The notes under the pieces are model-generated. The model saw only the letters and a list, made by a program, of their open reading frames with translations, was not told where the DNA came from and searched no databases. A program made the translations under genes and the position numbers. From contig NZ_SPQZ01000002.1 in assembly GCF_004570845.1 (NCBI RefSeq), positions 1-64,000 of the forward strand: a stretch of 64,000 bases of DNA, given 5' to 3'. This document shows, piece by piece, positions 8,475 to 17,634 of the stretch (positions are counted from its first letter, which is position 1; every line of letters starts with the position of its first letter). This DNA comes from Orlajensenia leifsoniae. GTDB lineage: Bacteria > Actinomycetota > Actinomycetes > Actinomycetales > Microbacteriaceae.

Positions 8475-10037
8475 ATGGCCAAAGACACCCTGCGGGTCTC
8501 CGGCGTGACGTACGCCTCGGCAGACGAGGGGTACTTCGAGAAACGCCGCCTCAAGCGCTCCGCCGGAATCTGGGGACTCTGGGGCCTCGCCGTCGCCGCC
8601 GTCATCTCGGGTGACTTCTCGGGCTGGAACTTCGGCATCGACTTCGCCGGCTTCGGCGGCATGCTGATCGCCTTCGTGATCCTCGTGGTCATGTACTACG
8701 GCATGATCTTCTCGATCGGCGAGATGGCGGCGGCGATGCCGCACACCGGTGGCGCCTACTCGTTCGCGCGTGCGGCGATGGGCCCGTGGGGTGGCCTGGT
8801 CACCGGACTCGCCGAGACCATCGAGTACGTCGCGACGACGGCCGTCATCGTGTTCTTCTCGGCTCAGTACGCCAACGGCATCACGACCGAGCTCCTCGGT
8901 TTCGATCTCTCGGCGAACATGTGGATCTGGTGGGTGATCCTCTACGTGGCCTTCATCGCGCTGAACGCGGCCGGAGCCGCCATCTCCTTCAAGTTCGCCA
9001 TCGTGGTCTCGATCATCTCGATCGCGATCCTCCTGGTGTTCTCGGCCATGGCCCTGTTCTCGGGTGCCTTCAGCTGGGACTCGCTGTGGAACATCGCTCC
9101 GGATGCCGGTCAGACCGAGTTCCTGCCGCACGGCGTGCTCCCGATCCTGTTCGCCCTGCCGTTCGCCATGTGGTTCTTCCTCGGCATCGAGGAACTCCCA
9201 CTGGCGGCCGAGGAGGCGCACAACCCCGTGCGGGACATCCCGAAGGCCGGATTCTGGGCCCGCGGAACCCTCATCGTCACCGGTCTCCTCGTGCTCTTCC
9301 TCAACACGGGTGTCATCGGTGCCGAGGCCACGGGCGTGTCGCTCGAGCCCCTGCTCGACGGCTTCCGCGCGATCGTCGGTGACGGAGCGGCCGCCGTGCT
9401 GGCGCTGTTCGCCCTCATCGGACTGCTCGCGTCGCTGCAGGGCATCATGTTCGCCTATGGCCGCAACATGTACTCGCTGTCGCGGGCTGGCTACTACCCG
9501 AAGTTCCTGTCGCTGACGGGCAAGCGCGAGACGCCCGGTGTCGCCCTCGTGGTCGGCGCCGTGATCGGGTTCATCGCCCTCATCGTGCTCGACATCCTGA
9601 GCAGGCTCGATGCAGAAGGCGTCGGTGCCGTCGCCGGTGCGATCATCCTCAACATCGCCGTCTGGGGCGCTGTGCTCGCCTACCTGCTGCAGATGATCTC
9701 CTTCGTGATCCTCCGCAGGAGGTACCCGAACGCCAAGCGGCCCTACGTGAGCCCGTGGGGCCTCCCGGGCGCCATCATCGCCGGTGTCATCGCGGCGCTC
9801 GTGTTCGTCGGATTCATCATCAACCCGACGTTCCAGCCGGCCATCATCGCGATCGTGGTGGTCTACGTGCTCATCCTGCTCGGCTTCGCCTTCTGGGGCC
9901 GGCACAGGCTCATCCTCTCTCCGGAGGAGGAGTACGCGGTCTCGGGCGGCCTGCACGGCGATCCGCAGTCCGAGGGGTACGGCGGCGACGTCGAGAAGGA
10001 CCTGCTGGCCGCCGACGGGGTCGACGAGCCGCGCTAG
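8475..10037 (+). CDS. APC-superfamily amine permease, ethanolamine permease type
   Basis: 520 residues with about 12 membrane helices. The N-terminal part (GDFSGWNFGIDFAGFGG, then MAAAMPHTGGAYSF) and the IEELPLAAEEAHNP region match the ethanolamine permease branch of the amino acid/polyamine/organocation family. The ATG at 8475 is preferred over an in-frame GTG at 8460 because AAGGA lies 7 nt upstream of it. Transcription is divergent from the ligase operon, and a strong terminator follows. It likely brings the amine substrate into the cell. Confidence 0.85.
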   Translation: MAKDTLRVSGVTYASADEGYFEKRRLKRSAGIWGLWGLAVAAVISGDFSGWNFGIDFAGFGGMLIAFVILVVMYYGMIFSIGEMAAAMPHTGGAYSFARAAMGPWGGLVTGLAETIEYVATTAVIVFFSAQYANGITTELLGFDLSANMWIWWVILYVAFIALNAAGAAISFKFAIVVSIISIAILLVFSAMALFSGAFSWDSLWNIAPDAGQTEFLPHGVLPILFALPFAMWFFLGIEELPLAAEEAHNPVRDIPKAGFWARGTLIVTGLLVLFLNTGVIGAEATGVSLEPLLDGFRAIVGDGAAAVLALFALIGLLASLQGIMFAYGRNMYSLSRAGYYPKFLSLTGKRETPGVALVVGAVIGFIALIVLDILSRLDAEGVGAVAGAIILNIAVWGAVLAYLLQMISFVILRRRYPNAKRPYVSPWGLPGAIIAGVIAALVFVGFIINPTFQPAIIAIVVVYVLILLGFAFWGRHRLILSPEEEYAVSGGLHGDPQSEGYGGDVEKDLLAADGVDEPR

Positions 10038-10051
10038 GCGCGTCATGCCGC

Positions 10052-10087
10052 ATGGTGGGGTCCCTGCTTCGGCAGGGACCCCACCAT
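10052..10087 (+). terminator. Strong hairpin terminator after the permease
   Basis: Perfect 16-bp stem (10052-10067 with 10072-10087) closed by a TTCG tetraloop, 15 nt after the permease stop. There is no T-run after it, as is common in high-GC actinobacteria. Confidence 0.85.
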
Positions 10088-10205
10088 CATGTCCGGGGGT
10101 TAACCGGATGGGGCGCATCCGTTCTGCTTCGTAGCGTTGAGGAGTCGCCCCGGTCGGGTCGCGACAGGCCCGACAGGGTCCAACATCAGAAGGAGTCACC
10201 CACCC

Positions 10206-10502
10206 ATGTCCACCACAGCCCCTCTCGCTCCCACCGCTCTCGCGGTCGAGGCCGCGCGCGGCCTCAGCATCTCGAGCCTCGTGATCGGCATCGTCTCGAT
10301 CGCCGCCGGGTGGACCCTCGTCGCCCCCGTCGCCGGCCTCGTGCTCGGCGTGATGGCCCTCCGCCGTGAGCCCGCCGGTCGCACTCTCGCCATCTGGGGC
10401 ATCGTGCTCAACGGCCTCATGCTCGCCGGCGTGGTCGTGTTCACCGTCATCGCCCTGGTCTTCGGCCTGGCGCTCCTGCCGTTCGCCTTCATCGGCAACT
10501 GA
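10206..10502 (+). CDS. Small membrane protein, DUF4190-like
   Basis: 98 residues from the ATG at 10206, which has GAAGGAG about 10 nt upstream. It has two hydrophobic segments (residues about 17-45 and 58-95) joined by a short basic loop, ALRREPAGRTLAIWGIVLNG, as in DUF4190 proteins. The function is unknown. It stands alone between a terminator and the aspA leader. Confidence 0.75.
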   Translation: MSTTAPLAPTALAVEAARGLSISSLVIGIVSIAAGWTLVAPVAGLVLGVMALRREPAGRTLAIWGIVLNGLMLAGVVVFTVIALVFGLALLPFAFIGN

Positions 10503-10634
10503 CGTCGAGCGCGCTGACGACTTCAGCAGACGCCGCGCAGGTCGACGACGGAATCCGTTCCGAATCGTCGATCTGGCGGCGTTTTCCTGCGTCTGTGGTC
10601 TCGACGTCTGAAGACTCCTGCGCGCGCCGACGGG

Positions 10635-10724
10635 TAGGCTGGAGGAGAGGCGACGATGCCTCGAGATCCACCGATCGAGCGCTCCAGGGCGCTCGGCACC
10701 AGCAGGCAACGGAGCCCTTTGTGA
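10635..10724 (+). promoter_or_regulatory. aspA leader: promoter -10 and possible 22-codon upstream ORF
   Basis: TAGGCT (10635-10640) is a good actinobacterial -10. It is followed by GGAGGAG and an ATG at 10656 opening a 22-codon frame (starting MPRDPPIERSRALG) that ends with TGA at 10722-10724. That stop overlaps a GTG (10721) in frame with aspA. This could be a leader peptide or translational coupling device; chance cannot be ruled out. Confidence 0.35.
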
Positions 10725-10774
10725 CCAGCAGTGCGTCCACCATCCCGTCGAAGCGACCGAGTGAGGAGGCGATG

Positions 10775-12259
10775 ATGGCGAAGCCGCCCACGCCGGCAGC
10801 AGTACGGACTGCGACCCCCGGATTCCGCATCGAGAGCGACTCGCTCGGCACCGTCGAGGTGCCCGATGACGCGTACTGGGGCATCCACACCAAGCGTGCC
10901 CTCGACAACTTCCCGATCGCCAAGCGTCCCATCTCGGTCTACCCCGACTTCGTGGTGGCCCTCGCCAGCGTCAAGCAGGCGGCAGCGCGCGCGAATCTCG
11001 AGGTGGGCGTCATCAGCGCCGAGAAGGCACGCTGGATCGACGCAGCCTGCCAGCGCATCATCAACGGAGCCCGCCAGGACCAGTTCGTCGTCGGAGTGAT
11101 CCAGGGCGGCGCCGGAACCTCGACGAACATGAACGCCAACGAGGTCATCACCAACCTCGCTCTCGAACTCGCGGGTTACGAGAAGGGGCGCTACGACATC
11201 CTGCACCCCATCGACGACGTCAACCGCAGCCAGTCGACCAACGACACCTACCCGACCGCACTCAAGATCGCGCTCGCGTTCTCGCTCAAGCACCTGCTCG
11301 CCGAGCTCGCGCTGCTGCGCGAATCCTTCGCCGCCAAGGGCGAGGAGTTCGCCAGCGTGCTCAAGGTCGGACGAACGCAGTTGCAGGATGCCGTCCCCAT
11401 GACCCTGGGCCAGGAGTTCCACGGCTACGCCACCACCCTGGGCGAGGACTACGACCGCCTCACCGAGACCACGTGGCTGCTCGCCGAGGTCAACATCGGC
11501 GCCACGGCGATCGGCACCGGCATCACCGCGGATCCCGGTTACGCGGCTGCCGCCATCCGTCACCTCAACGAGATCACCGGGTTGCAGCTCGAGGGGGCAC
11601 CCGACCTCATCGAGTCGACGAGCGACGCCGGCGCCTTCATGTCGTTCAGTGGATCGCTCAAGCGCAGCGCCATCAAGCTCTCGAAGATCTGCAACGACCT
11701 GCGACTGCTGTCCTCGGGCCCGCAGGCGGGCTTCGGCGAGATCAACCTGCCCGCCAAGCAGGCGGGGTCGTCGATCATGCCGGGCAAGGTCAACCCCGTC
11801 ATCCCCGAGGCCGTGAGCCAGGTCGCCTACGCCATCGCCGGGGCCGACGTCACCGTCACCATGGCGGCCGAGGCAGGGCAGCTGCAGCTGAACGCCTTCG
11901 AGCCCGTCATCGCGCACTCGCTGCTGCAGAGCCTCGCCTGGATGACCCAGGCCTGCTGGACCCTGCGGGTGAACTGCATCGACGGCATCACGGCCAACAC
12001 CGACCGCCTCGAGGCGATGGTGGCGTCGAGCGTCGGCGTCATCACGGCCCTCATCCCGATCATCGGCTACAGCGAGGCGGCGATCCTGGCGAAGCAGGCC
12101 CTGCTGACGGGCCGGCCCGTCGCCGACCTGGTCGTGGAGGCCGGGCTCATGTCACGCGAGGAGGTGCTCGCGCACCTCGCTCCCGAGCGTCTGCTCGGCC
12201 TCGAGCACGTCACCACGGCGGTGCAGGCGCACGAGCGCAGGGGCGAGCCCTCGGAGTGA
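10775..12259 (+). CDS. aspA: Aspartate ammonia-lyase
   Basis: 494 residues of the fumarase/aspartase superfamily. TSTNMNANE at 115-123 and the signature GSSIMPGKVN at 331-340 are intact, and the length matches aspartases (about 470-500). The enzyme converts aspartate to fumarate and ammonia. Class II fumarase is the alternative; I favour aspartase from the overall pattern, for example QLQDAVPMTLGQEF. The ATG at 10775 has GGAGG 5 nt upstream; an ATG directly before it and a GTG at 10721 are in frame. Confidence 0.85.
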   Translation: MAKPPTPAAVRTATPGFRIESDSLGTVEVPDDAYWGIHTKRALDNFPIAKRPISVYPDFVVALASVKQAAARANLEVGVISAEKARWIDAACQRIINGARQDQFVVGVIQGGAGTSTNMNANEVITNLALELAGYEKGRYDILHPIDDVNRSQSTNDTYPTALKIALAFSLKHLLAELALLRESFAAKGEEFASVLKVGRTQLQDAVPMTLGQEFHGYATTLGEDYDRLTETTWLLAEVNIGATAIGTGITADPGYAAAAIRHLNEITGLQLEGAPDLIESTSDAGAFMSFSGSLKRSAIKLSKICNDLRLLSSGPQAGFGEINLPAKQAGSSIMPGKVNPVIPEAVSQVAYAIAGADVTVTMAAEAGQLQLNAFEPVIAHSLLQSLAWMTQACWTLRVNCIDGITANTDRLEAMVASSVGVITALIPIIGYSEAAILAKQALLTGRPVADLVVEAGLMSREEVLAHLAPERLLGLEHVTTAVQAHERRGEPSE

Positions 12260-12328
12260 CACCCGCTCGCTGATCCCCGCCCGCAGAGGCACGGGAGCGA
12301 AGCGAGCGCGCCGAAGCGCTGGTTCCTA

Positions 12329-12420
12329 CCCGCTCGCTGAGGCCCGGACGGAGTCCGCGGTCGAAGCGCTCGAACGCGTGCGCTTCGACCGCGCGCTGCG
12401 CGCGGGCCTCAGCGAGCGGG
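12329..12420. repeat. Family A dispersed palindrome
   Basis: 18-bp perfect arms CCCGCTCGCTGAGGCCCG (12329-12346) and its complement (12403-12420), with an inner 12-bp inverted pair at 12357-12368 and 12381-12392. A related partial copy precedes it from about 12266. It fills the space between two converging genes, aspA and the FAH-family gene. Other copies are at about 18155, 20359 and 61671. Confidence 0.85.
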
Positions 12421-12422
12421 AG

Positions 12423-13298
12423 CTACACCACCCGACAGAACGTCGTCAGCGACCCGATCCCGCCGATGGAGACTGTGACCGCAGAGCCGTCGCGCATGAA
12501 CACCGGAGGCTTCCGCGAGTAGCCGGCGCCGCCGGGGCTGCCGGTGGAGATGAGGGTTCCGGCCGGGAGGGTGGCCGACGTCGACAGGTAGCTGATGATC
12601 TCGGCGACGCTGCGCACCATCTCGCTGCTCGAGGCATCCTGCAGGATGCGGCCGTCGAGGTTGGTGGTGAGCCAGACATCCTGAGGGTCGGGGATCTCGT
12701 CGGCTGTCACAACGACGGGGCCGGTGGGGGTGAAGCCGTCGAACGACTTGCACCGGCTCCACTGCGCCTCGCTGAACTGGATGTTGCGGGCCGTGATGTC
12801 GTTGACCACCGTGTAGCCCCAGACGTGGTCGAGGGCGTCGCGCACGGAGACGTTCTTCGCCGGCTTGCCGATGATCACGCCGAGTTCGGCCTCGTAGTCG
12901 ACCTGGTCGCTGATCTCCTCGGGCCAGGTCGTGGTGTTCTCGTGACCCGTGAGCGAGTTCGGCCAGAGCGCGAAGACCGTCATCGCGGTCTCCGAGCGCA
13001 ACTTCAGCTCGGAGGCGTGGGCGGCGTAGTTGGCGCCGATGGCGAGCACGTGCGGCGGACGCAGCACGGCGGAGGCGTGCCGAAGGCCGCTCACCGGCGT
13101 CATGCTGGTGCGGTTCGCCAGTGCGTTGGAGACGACGGCACGCACGTGGGCGAGGCCGGCGTCGCCGCGCTCGATGAGGTCCTGCAGGTCGGTCGGAGCC
13201 TCGTCCATCACCTCATCGAGGAACAGCGCCCCATCGTCGACGACAACGGCGAGCCGGTTGACCGACTCGCCCTCCACCCTGAGATGCGCGAACTTCAC
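12423..13298 (-). CDS. Fumarylacetoacetate hydrolase family protein
   Basis: 291 residues. The conserved C-terminal FAH fold is visible: IGANYAAHASE, then the metal-ligand region VDYEAELGVIIGKPAKNV, YTVVNDITARN and a PTGPVVV strand. Members hydrolyse or isomerise 2-oxo-acid intermediates of aromatic or sugar degradation; the substrate here is unknown. The start is GTG at 13298, six nt after the -10 hexamer TAGCCT (minus strand, 13305-13310), suggesting a leaderless transcript. The stop abuts the family A palindrome. Confidence 0.85.
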   Translation of the reverse strand: MKFAHLRVEGESVNRLAVVVDDGALFLDEVMDEAPTDLQDLIERGDAGLAHVRAVVSNALANRTSMTPVSGLRHASAVLRPPHVLAIGANYAAHASELKLRSETAMTVFALWPNSLTGHENTTTWPEEISDQVDYEAELGVIIGKPAKNVSVRDALDHVWGYTVVNDITARNIQFSEAQWSRCKSFDGFTPTGPVVVTADEIPDPQDVWLTTNLDGRILQDASSSEMVRSVAEIISYLSTSATLPAGTLISTGSPGGAGYSRKPPVFMRDGSAVTVSIGGIGSLTTFCRVV

Positions 13299-13358
13299 CT
13301 CTCTAGGCTATCCGGGCCGACGAGGGCTCGGGCGCGGGTGCGTCTCCCGCGGGCCCGA

Positions 13359-14867
13359 TCAGCCTGAAGCAGCACGCCACAGATGCATGCTCGCGTAGCT
13401 GCTCCACGGTGCCCAGACGGCTCCGCGCGCCCGAAGTGCCTTCTCGTCCGTGGGCAGTCCGAGCCGCGCTGCACCCTGGCGCAGGGCGAGGTCGCTGGTG
13501 AGCAGCACGTCGGGACTCCCGAGGACCCGCATCGACAGGTAGCCCGCCGACCAGGGACCGATACCCGGGATCGCGGTGAGGGCGGCGGTCAACTCATCGC
13601 GGGTGTCGGAGACGTCGATGCTCAGCGATCCGTCGCCCAGCCGCTGCGCCACGTCGAGGATGGTGGCGATACGGCGTGTGGGTCCGCGCAGCACCTCGAT
13701 GCCGCGCGCGGCGATCTGCTCGGCCGTCGGGAACAGGATCCACGCGCCGTCGGGGGTGCGCTCCCCGAGAGCCTCCGCGAGGTGCCCGAGGCTGGTGCGC
13801 GCCGAGGCCACCGAGACCTGCTGGCCGATGATCGTGCGGAACAGCGTCTCCTGGGGATCGATGGTGCCGGGCACGCGGATGCCGGGCACAGCGGCCACGG
13901 ATGCGGCGAGTGCGGGGTCGGCGGCGAGCGCGGAGTCGATGGCCTCGGCGTCGGCATCCGCGTCGAGCAGCCGGCGAACGCGACCGACGAGCGGCATGAG
14001 GTCGGCGAGCGATGCCACCGTGGCGTCGCAGATGATGGCGGGGGTCGTCGCGTCGGAGTCGACGCGCAGCGCCACCGTCGCGATGCCGTGGGGAAGACGG
14101 ATGGCGCGGGCGTACGTCTTGCCGTCCCAGGTCTCGACGCCCGTGATGGCCCGCACCCCGAGGAAGCCGAGCACGCCGGCGCCGTCGAAGGGGGCTCGGG
14201 CGGGGAGCCGCAGGCTGACGGCCGTCGAGCCCGGCACGCCCGCCGACGACGCGCCGAGTCCGGCCCCGGGCCGCGCCGGGAGGCGCCGAGCCCGGGCCCG
14301 CAGTTCGCTCGGCGTGAGTTCGTAGACCGCGGTGATGGTGTCGTTGAACTGACGGATGCTGCCGAAGCCGGCCGCGAACGCCACGTCGGCGATGGGCAGG
14401 TCGGTGCTGGTCAGCAGGATGCGCGCGGACTGCGCCCGGTGGGCGCGAGCGAGCGCCAGGGGACCTGCGCCGAGCTCGGCCTGCAGAACCCGGGTGAGGT
14501 GCCGCGGCGTGTAGCCGAGGTGGGCGGCGAGCCCCGGAACGCCGTCGCGCTCGACGACGCCGTCGGCGATCAGGCGCATGGCCCTCGCGGCGAGGTCCTC
14601 GCGGATGTTCCACTCCGGCGAGCCCGGCACGGCGTCGGGCAGGCAGCGCTTGCAGGCTCGCAGTCCGGCCTCGTGCGCGGCGGCCGCGGTGAGGAAGAAC
14701 GACACGTTCTTACGCTGCGGCGTCATCGCCGGGCAGCTCGGGCGGCAGTAGATGCCCGTCGAGTGCACGCCGGTGATGAACTGCCCGTCGAAGCGCGCGT
14801 CCCGAGAGCTCATGGCCCGGTAGCGCTCCTCGAACTGCGTGTCGACGGGGGCGGATGGTGCGTTCAT
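13359..14867 (-). CDS. Ada-AlkA fusion: Ada zinc domain, AraC HTH and DNA-3-methyladenine glycosylase II
   Basis: 502 residues. The N-terminal Ada domain has the four zinc/methyl-accepting cysteines Cys41, Cys45, Cys72 and Cys75. AraC-type HTH helices follow at about 95-195, then an AlkA N-domain from 217 and a HhH-GPD fold (LTAIPGIGPWSAGYLSMRV at about 430-447, catalytic Asp459). This architecture couples methyl-phosphotriester sensing to base-excision repair of alkylated DNA. The O6-methylguanine methyltransferase domain of E. coli Ada is absent. ATG 14867 starts just before the Ada domain; the open frame continues upstream without support. Divergent from the YihY gene. Confidence 0.88.
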   Translation of the reverse strand: MNAPSAPVDTQFEERYRAMSSRDARFDGQFITGVHSTGIYCRPSCPAMTPQRKNVSFFLTAAAAHEAGLRACKRCLPDAVPGSPEWNIREDLAARAMRLIADGVVERDGVPGLAAHLGYTPRHLTRVLQAELGAGPLALARAHRAQSARILLTSTDLPIADVAFAAGFGSIRQFNDTITAVYELTPSELRARARRLPARPGAGLGASSAGVPGSTAVSLRLPARAPFDGAGVLGFLGVRAITGVETWDGKTYARAIRLPHGIATVALRVDSDATTPAIICDATVASLADLMPLVGRVRRLLDADADAEAIDSALAADPALAASVAAVPGIRVPGTIDPQETLFRTIIGQQVSVASARTSLGHLAEALGERTPDGAWILFPTAEQIAARGIEVLRGPTRRIATILDVAQRLGDGSLSIDVSDTRDELTAALTAIPGIGPWSAGYLSMRVLGSPDVLLTSDLALRQGAARLGLPTDEKALRARGAVWAPWSSYASMHLWRAASG

Positions 14868-15014
14868 GCATCCAGCGTCGCACGCCCGGGCGTCATCTGT
14901 CAGCGGTTTTCGGACATGGGTGCAGCGCTGGTCGTGCTGGGTGCCTCGCTGCTCGGACCGGCCACCGCCGTCAAGGGGCAGCGCCCATTTTCCCCCGTCG
15001 CTAGCCTGAGAACC

Positions 15015-16097
15015 ATGAGCGACGACGGATTCGTGAAGAAGGCCACGGCCTGGGCACTCGGCACGAAGCCCGTGCGCGCCATCCTGCTGTACCAGGAGCA
15101 CCACGGCCCGATGCTGGCCGACAGCGTGACCTACCGCGTGCTGTTCTCCGTGTTCGCGGGCGTCTTCCTCGGCTTCGCCATCGCCGGGATCTGGCTGGCC
15201 GGCAACGAGCAGGCCATGCAGGCGCTGATCGATGCCGTGAACAGCACCATTCCGGGTCTCATCGGGGAGGGCAACCTCATCGACCCCGCCGATCTGGTGC
15301 AGCCGCTCACGCTCGGCATCGCCGGCATCCTGGCTCTCGTCGGTCTGATCGGAACCGCCATCGGAGCGATCGGATCCCTGCAGACGGCGTTCCGCAACAT
15401 CGCCGACCAGCCGAACGAGACGACGTTCTTCCTCTGGATCATCCTGCGCAACCTCGGCCTCGCCATCGGCTTCGGCGCCGCCCTGTTGGCCGCGGCCGCC
15501 GTCACCTACTTCAGCACGGCCGCCCTCGACTCCGTCTTCTCCTGGGCCGGGTCGTCCTGGCTCCTGGACGCCTCGAGCCGCGGTGTCAGCATCCTCGTGA
15601 TCTTCGCGATCGATACCCTCGTCGTGGCCGTCATGTTCCGCTTGCTGTCGGGCCTGCGCCCCGACGCCCGCTCCCTCTGGACCGGAGCCGTCCTCGGTGG
15701 CATCGGCCTCACCGTGCTGCAGGTGCTGTCGAGCCTGTTCGTCGGCGGGGCGACCAGCAATCCGCTGCTGGCCTCCTTCGGGTCGATCATCGCCCTGCTG
15801 CTCTGGCTCAACCTCTCGAGCCAGGTCATCCTCATCGCCGGCGCCTACATCGTCACGGGCGTCGAGGAGAAGCAGAACCGCGTGCGCGTGCGCTTCGGCG
15901 CGAGCACCTTCGAGACCCGGCGGGTGCAGCGCGCCGAGAACGCCGTCGACGCTGCGGCGACCGAGCTCGCGGTGGCCAGGGAGGCCGCACGCAAGGCTGC
16001 GGAACCCAAGCCGACCAAGGAGCAGAAGAAGGCCGAGAAGCAGGCCCGGAAGCAGCAGAAGAAGGTCCAGAAGGCGAAGGCCTCAGCGCGGCCCTGA
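15015..16097 (+). CDS. YihY/BrkB-family inner membrane protein
   Basis: 360 residues with about six membrane helices in the YihY/virulence factor BrkB pattern (VTYRVLFSVFAGVFLGFAIAG near the start) and a Lys/Ala-rich cytoplasmic tail (about 305-360) that looks like a coiled or nucleic-acid-binding tail. No enzymatic role is established for the family. ATG 15015 follows -10 TAGCCT (15002-15007) by 7 nt, consistent with a leaderless mRNA; the open frame extends far upstream but only as antisense to the Ada-AlkA gene. Confidence 0.85.
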   Translation: MSDDGFVKKATAWALGTKPVRAILLYQEHHGPMLADSVTYRVLFSVFAGVFLGFAIAGIWLAGNEQAMQALIDAVNSTIPGLIGEGNLIDPADLVQPLTLGIAGILALVGLIGTAIGAIGSLQTAFRNIADQPNETTFFLWIILRNLGLAIGFGAALLAAAAVTYFSTAALDSVFSWAGSSWLLDASSRGVSILVIFAIDTLVVAVMFRLLSGLRPDARSLWTGAVLGGIGLTVLQVLSSLFVGGATSNPLLASFGSIIALLLWLNLSSQVILIAGAYIVTGVEEKQNRVRVRFGASTFETRRVQRAENAVDAAATELAVAREAARKAAEPKPTKEQKKAEKQARKQQKKVQKAKASARP

Positions 16098-16138
16098 GCC
16101 GCGGCATCCGGTGCCCACCTCCGTCCTAGGCTGATCGC

Positions 16139-17554
16139 ATGTCCACCATCGACCAGTTGCGCGCCGCCCTCGGAGACACTGACGGCAACGGCACCGTGGT
16201 GACGGATGCCGCAACGCTCGATGCAGCGCGTGCCGACAGGTCGGGCTTCGTCGCCGCGGAGACGGCGCTCGCCGTGGTCTTCGCGGCATCCGTCTACGAC
16301 GTTCAGACCACTCTGCGCTTCGCGAGCCAGCACGCGATCCCGGTCGTGCCCCGCGGCGCCGGAACCGGCCTGGCCGGCGGGGCCATCGGCAGCGCCGGGT
16401 CGATCGTGCTCGACGTCTCGCGCATGGACCGCATCCTCGAGATCGACGCTGAGAACGAACTCGCCGTCGTCGAGCCCGGCGTCCTCAACGATGCCCTCAA
16501 CGCCGCGGTGCAGCCGCTCGGCCTCTGGTTCGCACCTGATCCGGCGTCGAAGGCCATCTCCTCGATCGGCGGCAACATCGCCACCAACGCCGGCGGTCTG
16601 CTCTGCGCCAAGTACGGCGTCACGCGCGAGGCCGTCCTCGGACTCGCGGTGGTGCTCGCCGATGGCAGGCTCATCCGCACGGGCCACCGCACCGTCAAGG
16701 GCGTGACCGGCTACGACCTCACGGCGCTCTTCACCGGATCGGAGGGCACTCTCGGCGTCATCGTCGAGGCGACGGTGCGCCTGCGTCCGCTGCCCGATGG
16801 GGCGCCCGTCACACTCGGGGTGTTCTTCGCCGACGTGGCGACTGCGGCTGCTGGAGCGGCATCCGTCACCGCAGCCAGGCTCCGCCCCGCCGTCATGGAG
16901 CTCATCGATCCCGTCGCCCTGGCGTTCATTCGCTCTCATCTCGGGGCGGATGCCTTCATCGGCACCCCTCTCGAGGGTGCGACCGGAGGCGCCACGGATG
17001 CCGCAGCCCCGGCCTTCCTGCTCGTGCAGTTCGACGGCCCGGCAGCCGGCGCCGAGGCGCAGGCCGCACTCCCGGTGCTCGCGGGCTGCGGGGGAGCAGC
17101 CCAGCTCGCCGCCGATGCCGCGGCAGGGGAGCGACTCCTGGCCATCCGTCGCGCGTTCCATGCCTCTGTGGCGGCCGGTGGCGAAGTGCTCATCGAGGAC
17201 GTGTCGGTGCCGCGGTCGAGCATGGCCGAGATGTTCGTGGCCATCGCCGAGATCGGCCGGCGCCACGGACTCGCCATCCCGACCGTCGCGCACGCAGGCG
17301 ACGGCAATCTTCACCCCAACTTCATCTACACCGGAGACTCGGTTCCGGATGCCGTCTGGCAGGCCGCCGACGAGCTCTTCCGCGCCGCTCTGGCGCTCGG
17401 AGGCACCCTCACCGGGGAGCACGGCGTCGGCCTGCTGAAGCGCCGCTGGCTCGCCGAAGAACTGGGCGACGACTCGTATGCGCTGCAACGCGACCTCAAG
17501 CGCGTCTTCGACCCGCAGGGCATCCTCAACCCGGGCAAAGTCTTCGCCGACTGA
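16139..17554 (+). CDS. FAD-binding oxidase, GlcD/D-lactate dehydrogenase family
   Basis: 471 residues. The PP-loop of the PCMH FAD fold is PRGAGTGLAGGA at 71-82. The C-terminal FAD-oxidase domain contains HAGDGNLHPNFIY and EHGVGLLKRRWL. Length and motifs fit glycolate oxidase subunit GlcD or D-lactate dehydrogenase, which oxidise 2-hydroxyacids to 2-oxoacids. No GlcE/GlcF partners are adjacent, so a single-subunit D-2-hydroxyacid dehydrogenase is likelier. TAGGCT at 16127-16132, 6 nt before the ATG, suggests a leaderless start. Confidence 0.85.
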   Translation: MSTIDQLRAALGDTDGNGTVVTDAATLDAARADRSGFVAAETALAVVFAASVYDVQTTLRFASQHAIPVVPRGAGTGLAGGAIGSAGSIVLDVSRMDRILEIDAENELAVVEPGVLNDALNAAVQPLGLWFAPDPASKAISSIGGNIATNAGGLLCAKYGVTREAVLGLAVVLADGRLIRTGHRTVKGVTGYDLTALFTGSEGTLGVIVEATVRLRPLPDGAPVTLGVFFADVATAAAGAASVTAARLRPAVMELIDPVALAFIRSHLGADAFIGTPLEGATGGATDAAAPAFLLVQFDGPAAGAEAQAALPVLAGCGGAAQLAADAAAGERLLAIRRAFHASVAAGGEVLIEDVSVPRSSMAEMFVAIAEIGRRHGLAIPTVAHAGDGNLHPNFIYTGDSVPDAVWQAADELFRAALALGGTLTGEHGVGLLKRRWLAEELGDDSYALQRDLKRVFDPQGILNPGKVFAD

Positions 17555-17579
17555 TCCGACACGTGCCCGCACACGAGAA

Positions 17580-17634
17580 AATCTCGTCGTCCGGTGGTGC
17601 GGCAGTGCCTGCGACTCGACCGGCCGACGAGATT
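17580..17634 (+). terminator. Hairpin after the FAD oxidase
   Basis: AATCTCGTCG (17580-17589) pairs with CGACGAGATT (17625-17634), and after one mismatch CCGG pairs with CCGG. The loop is long (about 25 nt) and there is no T-run, so termination is only likely, not clear. Confidence 0.4.

Noticed and set aside
8241-10709. Long open frame of over 800 codons on the minus strand
   Set aside because: It is antisense to the permease, very rich in His/Asp/Glu/Arg, and lacks any domain; high GC content keeps such frames open.
13383-15014. Upstream extension of the YihY frame over 540 codons
   Set aside because: It runs antisense to the Ada-AlkA gene and has no family similarity; the promoter and family start agree on 15015.
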